A stretch of 33,379 nucleotides of DNA from Candidatus Bipolaricaulota bacterium. GTDB lineage: Bacteria > Bipolaricaulota > Bipolaricaulia > UBA7950 > UBA9294. A program made the position numbers and the translations under genes. Below are positions 18,872-28,758 of this stretch, piece after piece (within the stretch, counting starts at the first letter, position 1; each line of letters begins with the position of its first letter). The stretch is taken from assembly GCA_003979035.1 (NCBI GenBank), contig RXOA01000009.1, positions 1 to 33,379 of the forward strand, given 5' to 3'. Under the pieces are notes generated by a model. The model ran no database searches and had not been told where the DNA came from. It was given only the letters and a program-made list of their open reading frames with translations.

Positions 18872-19656
18872 TGGCGATCGATCCGGGCTTCAGCCGCTTG
18901 CTCGACGAGGTCGCGGGGCTTCTCTCCGAGGAGCCCCGTCGCCTTCGCCGGTTGCCCGAAGGCGAATCGATCGTCTTTGTCGGAGACACGCACGGCGATC
19001 GCGACGCGACGGAGCAAGTCTTCGCTCAGTTCCCTCCCGATCGTTTCGTCGTTGTGTTTCTCGGAGACTACGTGGATCGCGGATCGGAGTCATTAGAGAA
19101 TCTGAGACTCCTTTTCACCCGGAAGCTCGCCTCTCCCGATCGCGTAATTCTGTTGATGGGAAACCACGAAGGATGGAACACGGCTCCGTTCACCCCGGCC
19201 GATTTCTGGCTGGGACTTCCTGAGCAGGAGGCCGAGCGGTTGGGAGCGGTGTTGCTTCATCTTCCATTCGCAGCCTGGCATCCCGGTGGCGTGCTTGCCC
19301 TGCATGGCGGACTGCCGGACATCGCTTCGCTCGAAGCGTTTGCCGAGATCCAGCTCGGGGACGAGAACTGGCGCCGCATCACATGGGGCGACTGGATCGA
19401 TGAAGGGCTGATCGCCTCTCCCTGGAGGGTCCGGCCGGCATTGGATCGAACGGAGTTCGAACGAGTCATGGAACAGCTCGACATGAAGCTTCTGGTCCGG
19501 TCGCATCAGCCGGCTGCTCCCACGTATCTGTACGACGATCGTTGTCTGACGCTGTTCACGTCCTGTGCCTACGGTGACGGAAGGCGGCAGGTGGCCGTGC
19601 TGCGCCCGGATCGGCTCCTCAATACGGCGAAAGATCTCGACCTGATCGAAATCTAG
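18871..19656 (+). CDS. Calcineurin-like metallophosphoesterase (Ser/Thr phosphatase type)
   Basis: VGDTHGDRD, FLGDYVDRGSES, LMGNHEGW, VRSHQP; start overlaps the M29 stop by 1 nt. Confidence 0.9.
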   Translation: MAIDPGFSRLLDEVAGLLSEEPRRLRRLPEGESIVFVGDTHGDRDATEQVFAQFPPDRFVVVFLGDYVDRGSESLENLRLLFTRKLASPDRVILLMGNHEGWNTAPFTPADFWLGLPEQEAERLGAVLLHLPFAAWHPGGVLALHGGLPDIASLEAFAEIQLGDENWRRITWGDWIDEGLIASPWRVRPALDRTEFERVMEQLDMKLLVRSHQPAAPTYLYDDRCLTLFTSCAYGDGRRQVAVLRPDRLLNTAKDLDLIEI

Positions 19657-19671
19657 CCGCACGCGGCGCGG

Positions 19672-20610
19672 GTGACAGGAGGCCGGGTGAACCCAGACCT
19701 AGACCTGAACGGCTCGACCCGCGTCCGTGAGATCGAGGCAAAGACGCTTGTCAGTCGCGTTCCTCGATCAAACGACGGCTCCTGGTACCGCACGGACTAC
19801 AACATGAACGTCTATCGGGGGTGCCAACACCGCTGCATCTACTGTAACTCCCGAAGCGCCTGCTATCGCATCGATCGCTTCGACGACGAAATCGTGGTCA
19901 AGAAGAACGCAGTGGCGTTGCTGGAGGACGAGCTTCGACGGAAGCGAAACAAGGGAATTGTCGGCACAGGGTCGATGAGCGACCCCTACATGCCGCTCGA
20001 GGGTTGCCGTCAGCTGACCCGTCAATGCTTGGCCGTGATCGCTCGCTACGGGTTCGGTGTGCACATTCATACCAAGAGCGATCTGGTCGTGCGGGATCTG
20101 GATCTTCTCACCAAAATCCGTCGAATCAGTGGGCATGCCGTTGTTGCCGTGACCTTGACGACGGGGGACGACAACCTTGCGGCGAAGGTTGAGCCCTTCG
20201 CGCCGTCCCCGTCACGGAGGCTTGCCGCGCTGAAAACGCTCGCGGCGTCGGGAATCGAGACATGGGTCACGCTGATGCCGGTGCTGCCGTTTATCGAGGA
20301 CAATCAACCGAACCTGCTCGGCCTGGTGCATGCTGCTGCGGACGCGGGGGTCTTCGGGGTCTTTCCGTTTCCCGGGATGACGCTTCGCGATCGACAACGC
20401 GCGTACTACTACGAGCACCTGGCACAGCTCTTTCCCGGCTTTCGGGAGCTGTACGCTCGAACGTACGGCTCGTCGTACATTTGCCGGTCGCCCGATGCCG
20501 ATCGACTCATGGAATCCGTCCGATCGGCGTGCCGCGCCGCCGGCATGAAGACGCGTCCGATTCCGGAACCTCGAGACTGCGCGAAGGGCGAACAGCTTTC
20601 TCTGCTCTAG
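19672..20610 (+). CDS. SPL-family radical SAM protein
   Basis: NMNVYRGCQHRCIYCNSR (CxxxCxxC), GTGSMSDPYMPLE, HIHTKSDLVVRDLDLL. Confidence 0.88.
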   Translation: MTGGRVNPDLDLNGSTRVREIEAKTLVSRVPRSNDGSWYRTDYNMNVYRGCQHRCIYCNSRSACYRIDRFDDEIVVKKNAVALLEDELRRKRNKGIVGTGSMSDPYMPLEGCRQLTRQCLAVIARYGFGVHIHTKSDLVVRDLDLLTKIRRISGHAVVAVTLTTGDDNLAAKVEPFAPSPSRRLAALKTLAASGIETWVTLMPVLPFIEDNQPNLLGLVHAAADAGVFGVFPFPGMTLRDRQRAYYYEHLAQLFPGFRELYARTYGSSYICRSPDADRLMESVRSACRAAGMKTRPIPEPRDCAKGEQLSLL

Positions 20611-20930
20611 GCACCTTTCACCTTAACAAGACGCATGTCGCATCCACATGCCGTGAACGTTGTCCGACAGGACATTCGTCGGGGGAAGGCATAGGACAAT
20701 CAAGGGAAAGTGTAGTTGAAGATGATTTGCCGCCCTTCACGCGTCTCGAGGGGGCATTGTGGCGAGCGGAGCGGAAGCAGTAAAGTGAAGGTGCCGGGTG
20801 GATCCCCCCCATACGGGAAACCGGGGTCCAACGCAGGATTCGGATCGGATGGCCATGTCATGGTCAGGGGAGCAAGTGCAGGCGGAAGCCGCCACCAGAG
20901 GTTGAGCTTGCTCGACAAAAAGGGGGGAAA

Positions 20931-21587
20931 GTGAGGGAACAGCGAACCATGATCCTCTTCGAAGGGAACATTGCCGCGGGGAAGAGCACGGTCGGGCGCC
21001 GGCTCCACGAATCGGAACTGTTCGCGTTCATCGAAGAGCCGGTGGGGGCGTGGCAGAAGGAATTCGCATCGAATTTGCTGGAGATGTTCTATTCGGATCC
21101 CAATCGATGGTCGTTCACGTTCCAGCTGGCGGCGTTCACCACGCGGGCGAAGACCTGGACCGAAGTGCTGGCGATGACCGATCACCGCAACGTGGTTCTG
21201 GAACGATCGATCTACTGTGATCGCTACGTGTTCGCGAAGAACTGCTATCAGTCGGGGTTGATGACCGAGTCCGAATGGCAGCTGTATTGTCGGCTGTGGG
21301 ACTGGCTGGAATCCAATTGGTGTACCACCCCGGACCACATCGTCTATTTGCGGACGCCGGCAGAAGTGTGCCACGAGAGAATCCGCGAACGCGGGCGAAG
21401 CGAGGAAGACTCGATTCCGCTTGAGTACCTGCGCGATCTTGAGCGGCTTCACGATGAATGGCTGCTCGACAACCCTGATGTCACGATTATCGATGGCCGC
21501 AAGCAATGGACGGCCGAGGCAATCCATGACGTGTTGCTTGATCGGGGAATCGAACTGGGGACGAGCGAGCCGGCGATGGCCGGCTGA
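20931..21587 (+). CDS. Deoxynucleoside kinase (dNK family)
   Basis: P-loop FEGNIAAGKST, EEPVGAWQ, ERSIYCDRYVFAKNCYQSG, YLRTPAEVCHERIRERGRSEE; GTG start with GGGGGG RBS (ATG 20949 alternative). Confidence 0.88.
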   Translation: MREQRTMILFEGNIAAGKSTVGRRLHESELFAFIEEPVGAWQKEFASNLLEMFYSDPNRWSFTFQLAAFTTRAKTWTEVLAMTDHRNVVLERSIYCDRYVFAKNCYQSGLMTESEWQLYCRLWDWLESNWCTTPDHIVYLRTPAEVCHERIRERGRSEEDSIPLEYLRDLERLHDEWLLDNPDVTIIDGRKQWTAEAIHDVLLDRGIELGTSEPAMAG

Positions 21588-21749
21588 TCCTTCTCGCCGA
21601 CGGTTCGTGTGGTAATGGTGGAAGCGGAGGCGCTTGGCGCGCCTTCGCTTCGTCTTTGCTGTCCGTAGCCGAAGTGCATTCCTGGGCGGAGCGGAACCAG
21701 TGCCGAGGAGCTCGTTTCTCGTCCTCCCAGGTCCTGCGGGATGTTCCGC

Positions 21750-22502
21750 TTACCAAGCGAGCGGATCCTGTTGATAGTAACGAGCAAGGACGCGGTACAA
21801 CGTGGGGACGTAGCGTTTCACGGATCGGGGATCCAGGAAGAACGCTTCCGTGGCCACGGCGAACATCTCTGCGGGGCTCTTCAGGCCGTAACGATCGATT
21901 GGTGCGTGGTTCGCACCGCCGGTGTCTCGTTCAACGATTCGGCGGGCATCACGCATCGCCGCTGCCCACTCGGCGCGGGCCGTCGCTGACGCGAGCGGCG
22001 GTGTTCCGTCCATGTCTCCGGTCTGTGCGTCGAGCTGATGAACGAATTCATGGACGACAACGTTTCTTCGGCTTGCCGGATCCAACCCCAGCTCGACTTC
22101 GTCCCACGACAGGACGACGGCACCGTGAATCCACGACTCGCCGCTGCGGATCTCCTCGGCTTCGGTGACGAATCCGGCCGGATCGACGTGCTTGGTGGAT
22201 ACGAAGAAGTTGGCCGGATAGAGGATGATCGAGCGAAGCTTCGGGAAGTAGGCGCTTTGTCTGTGGAGCAGCAGGATCGAGGCTTGCGAGGCGACAAGCA
22301 GCGGCATCGGGGCGCGAATCTCGAATCCTGCCGCGGCTTCAAATCTCTTCTCGGCGAGCAGAACCCGGGCATGGGCCTCGGTTTCCCTTTGATCATGCGG
22401 GGGAAGCCTCCGATACAGGGGGATCCTCATCAGCGGTTCCCGCCATGACGGATCAGTGGGCTGATCGCGGAGTCTCTTCCGTCGAGCTCCTCTTCGCCAC
22501 AT
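21750..22502 (-). CDS. MtfA-like zinc-dependent peptidase (M90)
   Basis: VVVHEFVHQLDAQTGDMDGTPPL HExxH motif; AEMFAVATEAFFLDP; RBS GGGAGGTGGACCCC before ATG at 22502. Confidence 0.88.
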   Translation of the reverse strand: MWRRGARRKRLRDQPTDPSWREPLMRIPLYRRLPPHDQRETEAHARVLLAEKRFEAAAGFEIRAPMPLLVASQASILLLHRQSAYFPKLRSIILYPANFFVSTKHVDPAGFVTEAEEIRSGESWIHGAVVLSWDEVELGLDPASRRNVVVHEFVHQLDAQTGDMDGTPPLASATARAEWAAAMRDARRIVERDTGGANHAPIDRYGLKSPAEMFAVATEAFFLDPRSVKRYVPTLYRVLARYYQQDPLAW

Positions 22503-22611
22503 GGGGTCCACCTCCCTTTCCCACGGGTTCGGATGAAACGGATTGCGGATGATCCTGGTTGCCGACCACGCCATCCTACACCGGATGAACGGCCGCGCCA
22601 CGGGCTGTTCC

Positions 22612-23728
22612 CTATTCGGCTAGCAACCTGGGAGAGGCCTCCCAAAGCCAGGGGAGCCTTCCCCAACGTCCCCGGCTTGCCGCCGGGAATCCGCCGAATG
22701 TGTAGAGCAGCTCGCCTGATTGGGGGCAAGCGACGATCGAGTAGACAGTCCCGGACGCACCCCTTTCCCTGTTCCACGGCGGGGTCGGCAAGAAGCTCGA
22801 TCAGTTGTTGGGCGATCCAGTCTCCCCTCTGATCTTGATCCTGATCCTGATCCTGATCTTGATTCCGGCAGAGCGCCGCTGCCTTGCCGATCAACGTGTC
22901 GAGGCGGGATCGTGAGCCGAGATCGGCCGCCACTGCCGTGCGACGATGGTTGGTGCCCGCGATCCACGGCTTGGGGTCGCGCAACGCGCGGTGGTTGACA
23001 CAGCCGCACTCGAACACGGCGCGTGCTCCGGTCTTGCCGTCAACCGCGAACAACAACATCGCTGCGGTTCGCTGCACCGCGGCAAGGCGGTCGACCACAT
23101 CCCGGAGCCGCTCACACGTCTCCAGAGCATCGGTGATCCACACAGAGAAGAGCTGTGCCGGCTTCCCACGGACGGGACGATCTTCGGTGGGAAGGAAGTG
23201 GGCGTGAAGCCACAGTCGCTCGCGATTCACGCCGGTGGCGCTGAAGGTCTCTCCTTCCATCCCGAACAGCAGTGTGGGCAGACGACCATCGTGGTCGATA
23301 TCGCGGATGGTGGCGAACCCCCACAGGCCCGGAGCCCACAGGTCGTTGTTGCGGGCAATCCAGGTCTTGCCTTGGGATTCGACCAGAATCGAGCTGCAGC
23401 CGAACGAGATACACGACTCGACAAACGTCCATTCGGCGATCCGACACAACGGAACGCCGGACCCTTCAGAGAGTCCTTCCATCTCATCGACAAATCGGGA
23501 GGGGAGCGTCTCGAGGAAGCGACCCGTTTCCTGGTCGAGTCTTGTCCAATTCACGGTCCCGAAACGCGCCGGTCCCTCGGCAACGTAGGTCGCAATCGTC
23601 ATCTCCAACCGCTTCCCGATCATCCGACCCAGCTGACAGCCGATCGCTCGGGGCGTGCCCGAAGCTCGCTGGATCCGGGATGCAGCGCCCGTGTTTGGCT
23701 CCGACAACCTGCGTGACGGACTGGACAT
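22612..23728 (-). pseudogene. C45-family (acyl-CoA:6-APA acyltransferase-like) Ntn hydrolase with an apparent frameshift near 22750-22765
   Basis: CISFGCSSILVESQGKTWIARNNDLW then, after frame change, ASGTVYSIVACPQSGELLYTFGGFPAASRGRWGRLPWLWEASPRLLAE*; could be intact if the frameshift is a sequence error. Confidence 0.65.
22831..22866. repeat. Hexanucleotide tandem repeat (GATCYT)n, about 6 units
   Basis: gatctt gatcct gatcct gatcct gatctt gattcc; encodes (QD)n in the C45 gene. Confidence 0.85.
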
Positions 23729-23840
23729 GCGAATCTCCCATCGTCGGCATCCCACAAGGATGGTCAGAGTGTACGCCGTGTGTGCGGCTTGTTTCACGCT
23801 GGCGCCTCCGCGTGCCGGATCGTGGTCGTGATGTTGAAGG

Positions 23841-23869
23841 TTGACGCCGGTAGGTGGATTGAGTATTCT
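23841..23869 (+). promoter_or_regulatory. Sigma70-like promoter for the TetR gene
   Basis: TTGACG - 17 nt - TATTCT. Confidence 0.6.
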
Positions 23870-23873
23870 CGGA

Positions 23874-23915
23874 TTCCGAACGAACGTTCGGTTTAAAACG
23901 AACGTTCGTTCGGAA
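23874..23915. promoter_or_regulatory. TetR-type operator: 17-bp perfect inverted repeat, 8-nt spacer, each arm containing palindrome CGAACGTTCG
   Basis: TTCCGAACGAACGTTCG-gtttaaaa-CGAACGTTCGTTCGGAA immediately upstream of the TetR ATG. Confidence 0.85.
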
Positions 23916-23926
23916 GTGACTGCACT

Positions 23927-24601
23927 ATGAAACAGAGTCTGGAAGAGAAGATCGTGAGAAGCGCTGCCAAGCTCTTCGCACGAAAGGGGTTTCATACCTG
24001 TACGATGCGTGATATTGCTACGATGGCGCGTGTTTCCACGGGGGCGATCTATCACTACTTCCCCTCAAAGGAAGACATCTACCTGGCGATCGTTCGTCGT
24101 GAGTATGGGCGTCGCAAGGAGATGATCGAGGCCAAAAGGCTCGAAAACCCCACCACTGAAGATCTTGTACGCAGTGCGGTCATTCTGTTGTTCAAAATGG
24201 CGGAGGAGTACGGAAGAGCCGAGCAACTGGTCCTTCACTTGCGCGTCCCTGAAACGCCGCGGCTACGAAAAGAAGTTCAACAGCTTCGCGAGCAGTTGCT
24301 TCAGTATGTTGCCGACCTGATCGAGTCGGGCGTCCGAAAAGGCACGATCCGCTCGTGCGATCCGACGGTTGCCGCGACGGCTCTGATCGGAATGGGGGAA
24401 GCGGTCACCGGTCGTGCGTTGGCGGGGCCGGCTTCCGAGTACCTCATGCAGAGCGGGCCGGAGCAGTTGGCGACCATGGCGTGGCAGGCATTGCGCCCGG
24501 ATAGATGCGGCGGATCCTGCGCGGCGACGACGAACGCCGAGACGTCAGCTGCGGCTGCGGCAGCAGAAGAAAAAGATGATGCGGGGCGGGGGGGTTCCTG
24601 A
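23927..24601 (+). CDS. TetR/AcrR family transcriptional regulator
   Basis: AAKLFARKGFHTCTMRDIATMARVSTGAIYHYFPSKEDIYLAI HTH. Confidence 0.93.
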   Translation: MKQSLEEKIVRSAAKLFARKGFHTCTMRDIATMARVSTGAIYHYFPSKEDIYLAIVRREYGRRKEMIEAKRLENPTTEDLVRSAVILLFKMAEEYGRAEQLVLHLRVPETPRLRKEVQQLREQLLQYVADLIESGVRKGTIRSCDPTVAATALIGMGEAVTGRALAGPASEYLMQSGPEQLATMAWQALRPDRCGGSCAATTNAETSAAAAAAEEKDDAGRGGS

Positions 24602-24806
24602 CAGCATGAACATCATTACTCGCAACACCATGTCAGCACAGTTCACCCCAGATGATGGAGCCGCCTGCCCCGCCCCTTTCAAATCTCAGGCGAATCGGCG
24701 GTCAAGCCTGGTGATTTCGCGAGACGACGCTTGGGTTCCGCAGCGTTGTCGCAAGGGGGAGAAGCTATCCGGTCTGCTCTTGTAGCGGGACGGATTCCGC
24801 CACGGT

Positions 24807-24828
24807 GCGGTCCGTCTATGCGGACCGC
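24807..24828. repeat. Hairpin, 8-bp stem
   Basis: GCGGTCCG-tctatg-CGGACCGC. Confidence 0.5.
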
Positions 24829-25149
24829 CCCACCCTATTCCTGCCTATGACGGGCGTCGAAACGCTGCGAAGCGAACGGCGCCCGTCAATCTTGTTCTCC
24901 GGCCAAGCCGGCGAGGGCTTGCCGCAGGACTCATTTCGCAGAAGACAAGAGCCGGGGGGAAGCCTTCCGTCCATCAACGGAATCGTCCAACGCACCGTCG
25001 TCATGTCGAGTGACTGGGATCAGCGGGAGTCTGTGATTGGTTTGTTGCAGGTCATTCTGTACGATCCCACCCACGGATGCACTCGGGAGCGGCGATCCGC
25101 GATCTTGCCGGTGGAGAAGCCGGCGGTCGCCGAATGCGAGGAGGAGTCG

Positions 25150-25887
25150 ATGAACGTCCAATGGGGTGGAGCCCTGATCACAGGCATTGTCGTCCTTCTG
25201 CTGGTCTGGATCCTGCTGTTGCGCAATGCGGACCAACAGGAACGCCGACGCGGGATCGGAGGATTGGTCCTGGGGCTCGCGGCCGGGTTTCCGGTGGGCG
25301 GAATGATGCTTCTTCTCACACTTGTCATGCCGGATTCGCTGGGCCCGCTCCAGTCATCTCTCTATGGAGGCTTCGTGGGTTCCGCCTTGCCGGCCGAGTT
25401 GGGCAAACTGCTGATTCTTGTCATCTACATCAGGCGAGTCGGGCGCGGACGATCTCGCCGACACGGACTGCAGGCATTGGATGGCGTGCGCCTTGGGGCG
25501 GCGATTGGCTTGGGACTTGCGGCAGTCGAGAGCGCGTTCTACCTGGCGGTCGAAGGCGGGTGGGCGAGCATGGTTCTGCGGGCGTATCCGGGAGTCTTTA
25601 TCCAGACGGCTGCTGGGGCCGTGATTGGCTATGCGCTGACGCAGCGACAGACCGGAACGGCGGGTTCAAGTTCGAGCGGAATCCGGCGGGCATGGACCCA
25701 GGCACTGCTTCTTCATGGCGGATATGGCTTCGCCATCTTGGCCATGATCGAAGTTAGCTACTTTCAAGTCTACTCCAGCAGCAATCTGACCCCACTTGTC
25801 ATGGCGTTGTTCGTTTTGTTGGTCTTGGTCGCGGTGGTTGCGGGCAACCGTCTGCGGCGTGTGTTTCGGCTTGCGCGTTCGGAATGA
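25150..25887 (+). CDS. PrsW-like polytopic membrane protein
   Basis: Hydrophobic segments with LPAELGKLLIL, GAAIGLGLAAVESAFYL and LLHGGYGFAI in PrsW-like order; start ATG 25150. Confidence 0.6.
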   Translation: MNVQWGGALITGIVVLLLVWILLLRNADQQERRRGIGGLVLGLAAGFPVGGMMLLLTLVMPDSLGPLQSSLYGGFVGSALPAELGKLLILVIYIRRVGRGRSRRHGLQALDGVRLGAAIGLGLAAVESAFYLAVEGGWASMVLRAYPGVFIQTAAGAVIGYALTQRQTGTAGSSSSGIRRAWTQALLLHGGYGFAILAMIEVSYFQVYSSSNLTPLVMALFVLLVLVAVVAGNRLRRVFRLARSE

Positions 25888-25913
25888 GGCACCGCGCCGT
25901 ACTCGGCTCGATC

Positions 25914-27575
25914 CTATCCCCGCGATGGAGACAAACGATCGTGGCGTTCGCGTTCGAGCAGGTGGCGCTTGATGTCGAGGCTGCCTGTCTTTGGAAACGG
26001 GTGGTTCGTGAGCAGGAGCTGGGAGCGACTCCGCAGCCGCTTGTAGGGCGCCAGCTGCTTCTGCCGTTCGCGAATCGCCGCCCACAGGCGGTCGAGCAAG
26101 CGCTCATGGTCCGAATCCTCGATCCCTTCATCCTGCATGCGCTGCCGATTCGGGAAGATGACCGCTTGCAGCGCGATGCGGCCTTGATGGAGTGCGGCGC
26201 GAACGAGGACCTCTTCGACGTAAGGAACCCGCCCGATCTGCCATTCGAGTTCTTCCGGGTAGATGTTCTTTCCGGAATCGAGAACAATGACATTCTTGGC
26301 GCGCCCTTTCAGGAAGATGTTCCCCTTCTGGTCGACGGTGGCAAGATCTCCCGTGTGGAACCAGCCGTCGCTGTCGACCACGCGCCCTGTCGCTTCTTCG
26401 TTGCGGTAGTATCCGGCCATCACGATCGGGCCCCGCACATGAAGCTCGCCAACGCCGTCGGGGCGCGGATCGACAACTCTCGTCTCTACAGACGGAATGG
26501 CCACGCCGACCGATCCCGGCAATCCGCGGTACGGATCGGTGAGGCAGACCACAGGAGAGGTTTCCGTGAGCCCGTAGCCTTCCATCATGCCGATCCCCAT
26601 TCGGCGGAACCCTTGCGCGACTTCGGCCGACAGCGGCGCCGATCCGGACACGAAGAACCTTAAGTCCTGCCCGGTGACGTTGCGCTTCACCTGCCGGCCA
26701 ACCAATCGCGGGGCAACGCGCCACAACGTGCGTCCGATCGCTGATCCTGTGACCTTGGCCATCAGCTTTTCGAACATTGCGTGGTACAGCTTGGGAACTG
26801 CGGCAAAGATCGTCACCCTGTGAGCTTTCATCAATTCCGCAATCCGCCGGAAATCGCTGGTGTGCATCGCGGTTGCGCCCGCGAACAGTGGCAGGAACAA
26901 GCCGGTTGTCAGTCCCATGATGTGATGCCATGGGGCGACAAACAGAATCACGTCCGACGGGGCGACGGGGATCGCTTTGGTCCCTTCGATGAGGTCGGCG
27001 GCGATGTTGCCGTGGGACAGCATGACCCCCTTGGGATCTCCGGTTGTTCCCGATGTATAGGCAAGGACGGCGATCGCATCACTGAGAACGTCCTGTTGTG
27101 ACGCGATCGTCCCACCGGGAGCGGCCGCGCCCTCACGGAGCAGCGATGTGTAGGTGGAGCCTGCGGTCGGATCATCATCGAGATCGACGATTGCGAGGTC
27201 CGCGGGGAGATGATCGCGGGATGAGCCGGGAGCAAAAACCAGCATCGGCTGACAGTGATTCAGCAGCGTTTGCGCTTCGGGGGCGGCAAGCGTCGGATCA
27301 AGCGGTACAAACCATGCTCCACAACGCATGGTGGCCAGCGCCACAGTCGCGAAGCGGATCCGAGGGGGTGAAAGGATGGCGACGCGATCCCCGATCTCCA
27401 CCCCACGAGCTGCCAATGCAGCGGCAAGCCGGGAAACCTCGCTCTCCAGTTCGGCGTACGAGATCTCACTGGGTTCGCCCATGTAGGTGGTCGTGTTGCG
27501 GATTGCGATCCGGTCCGGGAACCGGTGGATCGTACGTTCGAACAACTCGTTTAGCGTCGGATATGGACCTCTCAC
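25914..27575 (-). CDS. AMP-binding long-chain acyl-CoA synthetase (FadD-like)
   Basis: AYTSGTTGDPKGVMLSHGN, GYGLTETSPVV, DGWFHTGDLATVDQKGNIFLKGRAKNVIVLDSGKNIYPEELE. Confidence 0.92.
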   Translation of the reverse strand: MRGPYPTLNELFERTIHRFPDRIAIRNTTTYMGEPSEISYAELESEVSRLAAALAARGVEIGDRVAILSPPRIRFATVALATMRCGAWFVPLDPTLAAPEAQTLLNHCQPMLVFAPGSSRDHLPADLAIVDLDDDPTAGSTYTSLLREGAAAPGGTIASQQDVLSDAIAVLAYTSGTTGDPKGVMLSHGNIAADLIEGTKAIPVAPSDVILFVAPWHHIMGLTTGLFLPLFAGATAMHTSDFRRIAELMKAHRVTIFAAVPKLYHAMFEKLMAKVTGSAIGRTLWRVAPRLVGRQVKRNVTGQDLRFFVSGSAPLSAEVAQGFRRMGIGMMEGYGLTETSPVVCLTDPYRGLPGSVGVAIPSVETRVVDPRPDGVGELHVRGPIVMAGYYRNEEATGRVVDSDGWFHTGDLATVDQKGNIFLKGRAKNVIVLDSGKNIYPEELEWQIGRVPYVEEVLVRAALHQGRIALQAVIFPNRQRMQDEGIEDSDHERLLDRLWAAIRERQKQLAPYKRLRSRSQLLLTNHPFPKTGSLDIKRHLLERERHDRLSPSRG

Positions 27576-27688
27576 GTCATCTCCTTTGCTGGCTCTCCCT
27601 ACACACAGTATGCGATCGGCAGCGACGCTGACAACCCACTTGACTGCCTGGACGACGCCAGGCCTGAATGCTGAGAGAAAGGCGCAAG

Positions 27689-27826
27689 ATGGAAGGGATC
27701 ATCTTCTTTTGGATCGCAGTTGCCGCTGCGGCCTTGGCGAGCCGACACGCCGGGCGGGAGTTGCGGTACGGATCGCCATCGTCGAAGCCCGGAGCCAAGG
27801 ATGGTGTTCTTGCTTCGTCATCGTGA
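27689..27826 (+). CDS. Possible small membrane protein, 45 aa
   Basis: MEGIIFFWIAVAAAALASRHAGREL...; N-terminal hydrophobic stretch; weak AAAGG RBS. Confidence 0.3.
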   Translation: MEGIIFFWIAVAAAALASRHAGRELRYGSPSSKPGAKDGVLASSS

Positions 27827-27886
27827 ATCGGCCGCGCAAGAGCTTGATCTTGACCGGGCCTGCCGATTCCGTCCACACTGCGATCT

Positions 27887-28681
27887 ATGGTCTCGATCGG
27901 GAAGGCATCCGGTGAACTGGCGCTCGTACTCGCTGCCTTGTTGGTGGCGGTTTCGGGGTTTGCGGCCGCGAATGACGGAGCACCTGCTGGACCGGCCGGA
28001 AACATGGATCTCAGCGGGACTTGGTGGGAGGTGCAGCGCTTTGTGGATCGGGCGGAGATGCCGATCTTCGGCGAGCTGCGGCGCGAAACCACGGCGGTGA
28101 TGCGGGTCGAGATCGTTCAGAGCGGATCGCAGCTTGTGCTCAAGTCATCCTACTGCGGCGCCGGAGTCGAGACCGCCGTTCCCGGACTGAGGATGGTGTT
28201 TCCGGAAGCGTTCGTCCGCGCGCTCGTCTCGGGAGACCGGCACGCCCGACTGGAAGCGTCCGACGATTCAGCGTTGCTTGGCTTCGAGCAAGAGTGGTAC
28301 GTGGAGATCCGCGGTGCCACCGTTGCGGATCCGCTGCACGACCCCCTTCCTGAGTCGGCGGACGACCCACGGGTTGTAGATCAAGACGGCGACGGGCATC
28401 CGGGGATGACGGTGGGAGTCGATCTGCTGGGGTTGATTCGCGGCGAGGTGTATGTTGTCCAGCGCGTTCGCTACCGACTCGTTGGCTGGGTCGAACCGAA
28501 CGGAGGCTCGATCTCTGGCCGGATTGAGTGGAACGACGAGCAGGTCGTGCTTGGAGCAAGTTCGCCGCTTCTCCGTGTCGAATCGATTGGCGAGGCGATT
28601 TGGGAGGAGAGCTCGTTTCGATTCGAGCGAGCTGGTGCTGGACTTGGGTGTGAACAGGCGCCCGACGGAGGGCGTCGCTAG
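27887..28681 (+). CDS. Secreted protein of unknown function with DxDxDG-like motif
   Basis: Signal peptide LALVLAALLVAVSGFAAAN; VVDQDGDGHPGMTV. Confidence 0.6.
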   Translation: MVSIGKASGELALVLAALLVAVSGFAAANDGAPAGPAGNMDLSGTWWEVQRFVDRAEMPIFGELRRETTAVMRVEIVQSGSQLVLKSSYCGAGVETAVPGLRMVFPEAFVRALVSGDRHARLEASDDSALLGFEQEWYVEIRGATVADPLHDPLPESADDPRVVDQDGDGHPGMTVGVDLLGLIRGEVYVVQRVRYRLVGWVEPNGGSISGRIEWNDEQVVLGASSPLLRVESIGEAIWEESSFRFERAGAGLGCEQAPDGGRR

Positions 28682-28758
28682 CCGGTATTTGGGTCATCGC
28701 GCAGGCCGAGCACCGGCCGTCAACTTCGATCATGGCCGGTCATGAAGGAGAGAAGACC

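Noticed and set aside
20700-21527. 275-aa - strand ORF
   Set aside because: Antisense to the deoxynucleoside kinase
22831-22866. Possible CRISPR-like repeats
   Set aside because: Uninterrupted hexanucleotide microsatellite without spacers
22946-23716. 256-aa + strand ORF
   Set aside because: Antisense to the C45 acyltransferase
24805-25149. N-terminal extension of the 360-aa ORF
   Set aside because: Non-hydrophobic, low-information sequence; PrsW-like protein starts well at ATG 25150
25884-26663. 259-aa + strand ORF
   Set aside because: Antisense to the acyl-CoA synthetase with clear family motifs on the other strand
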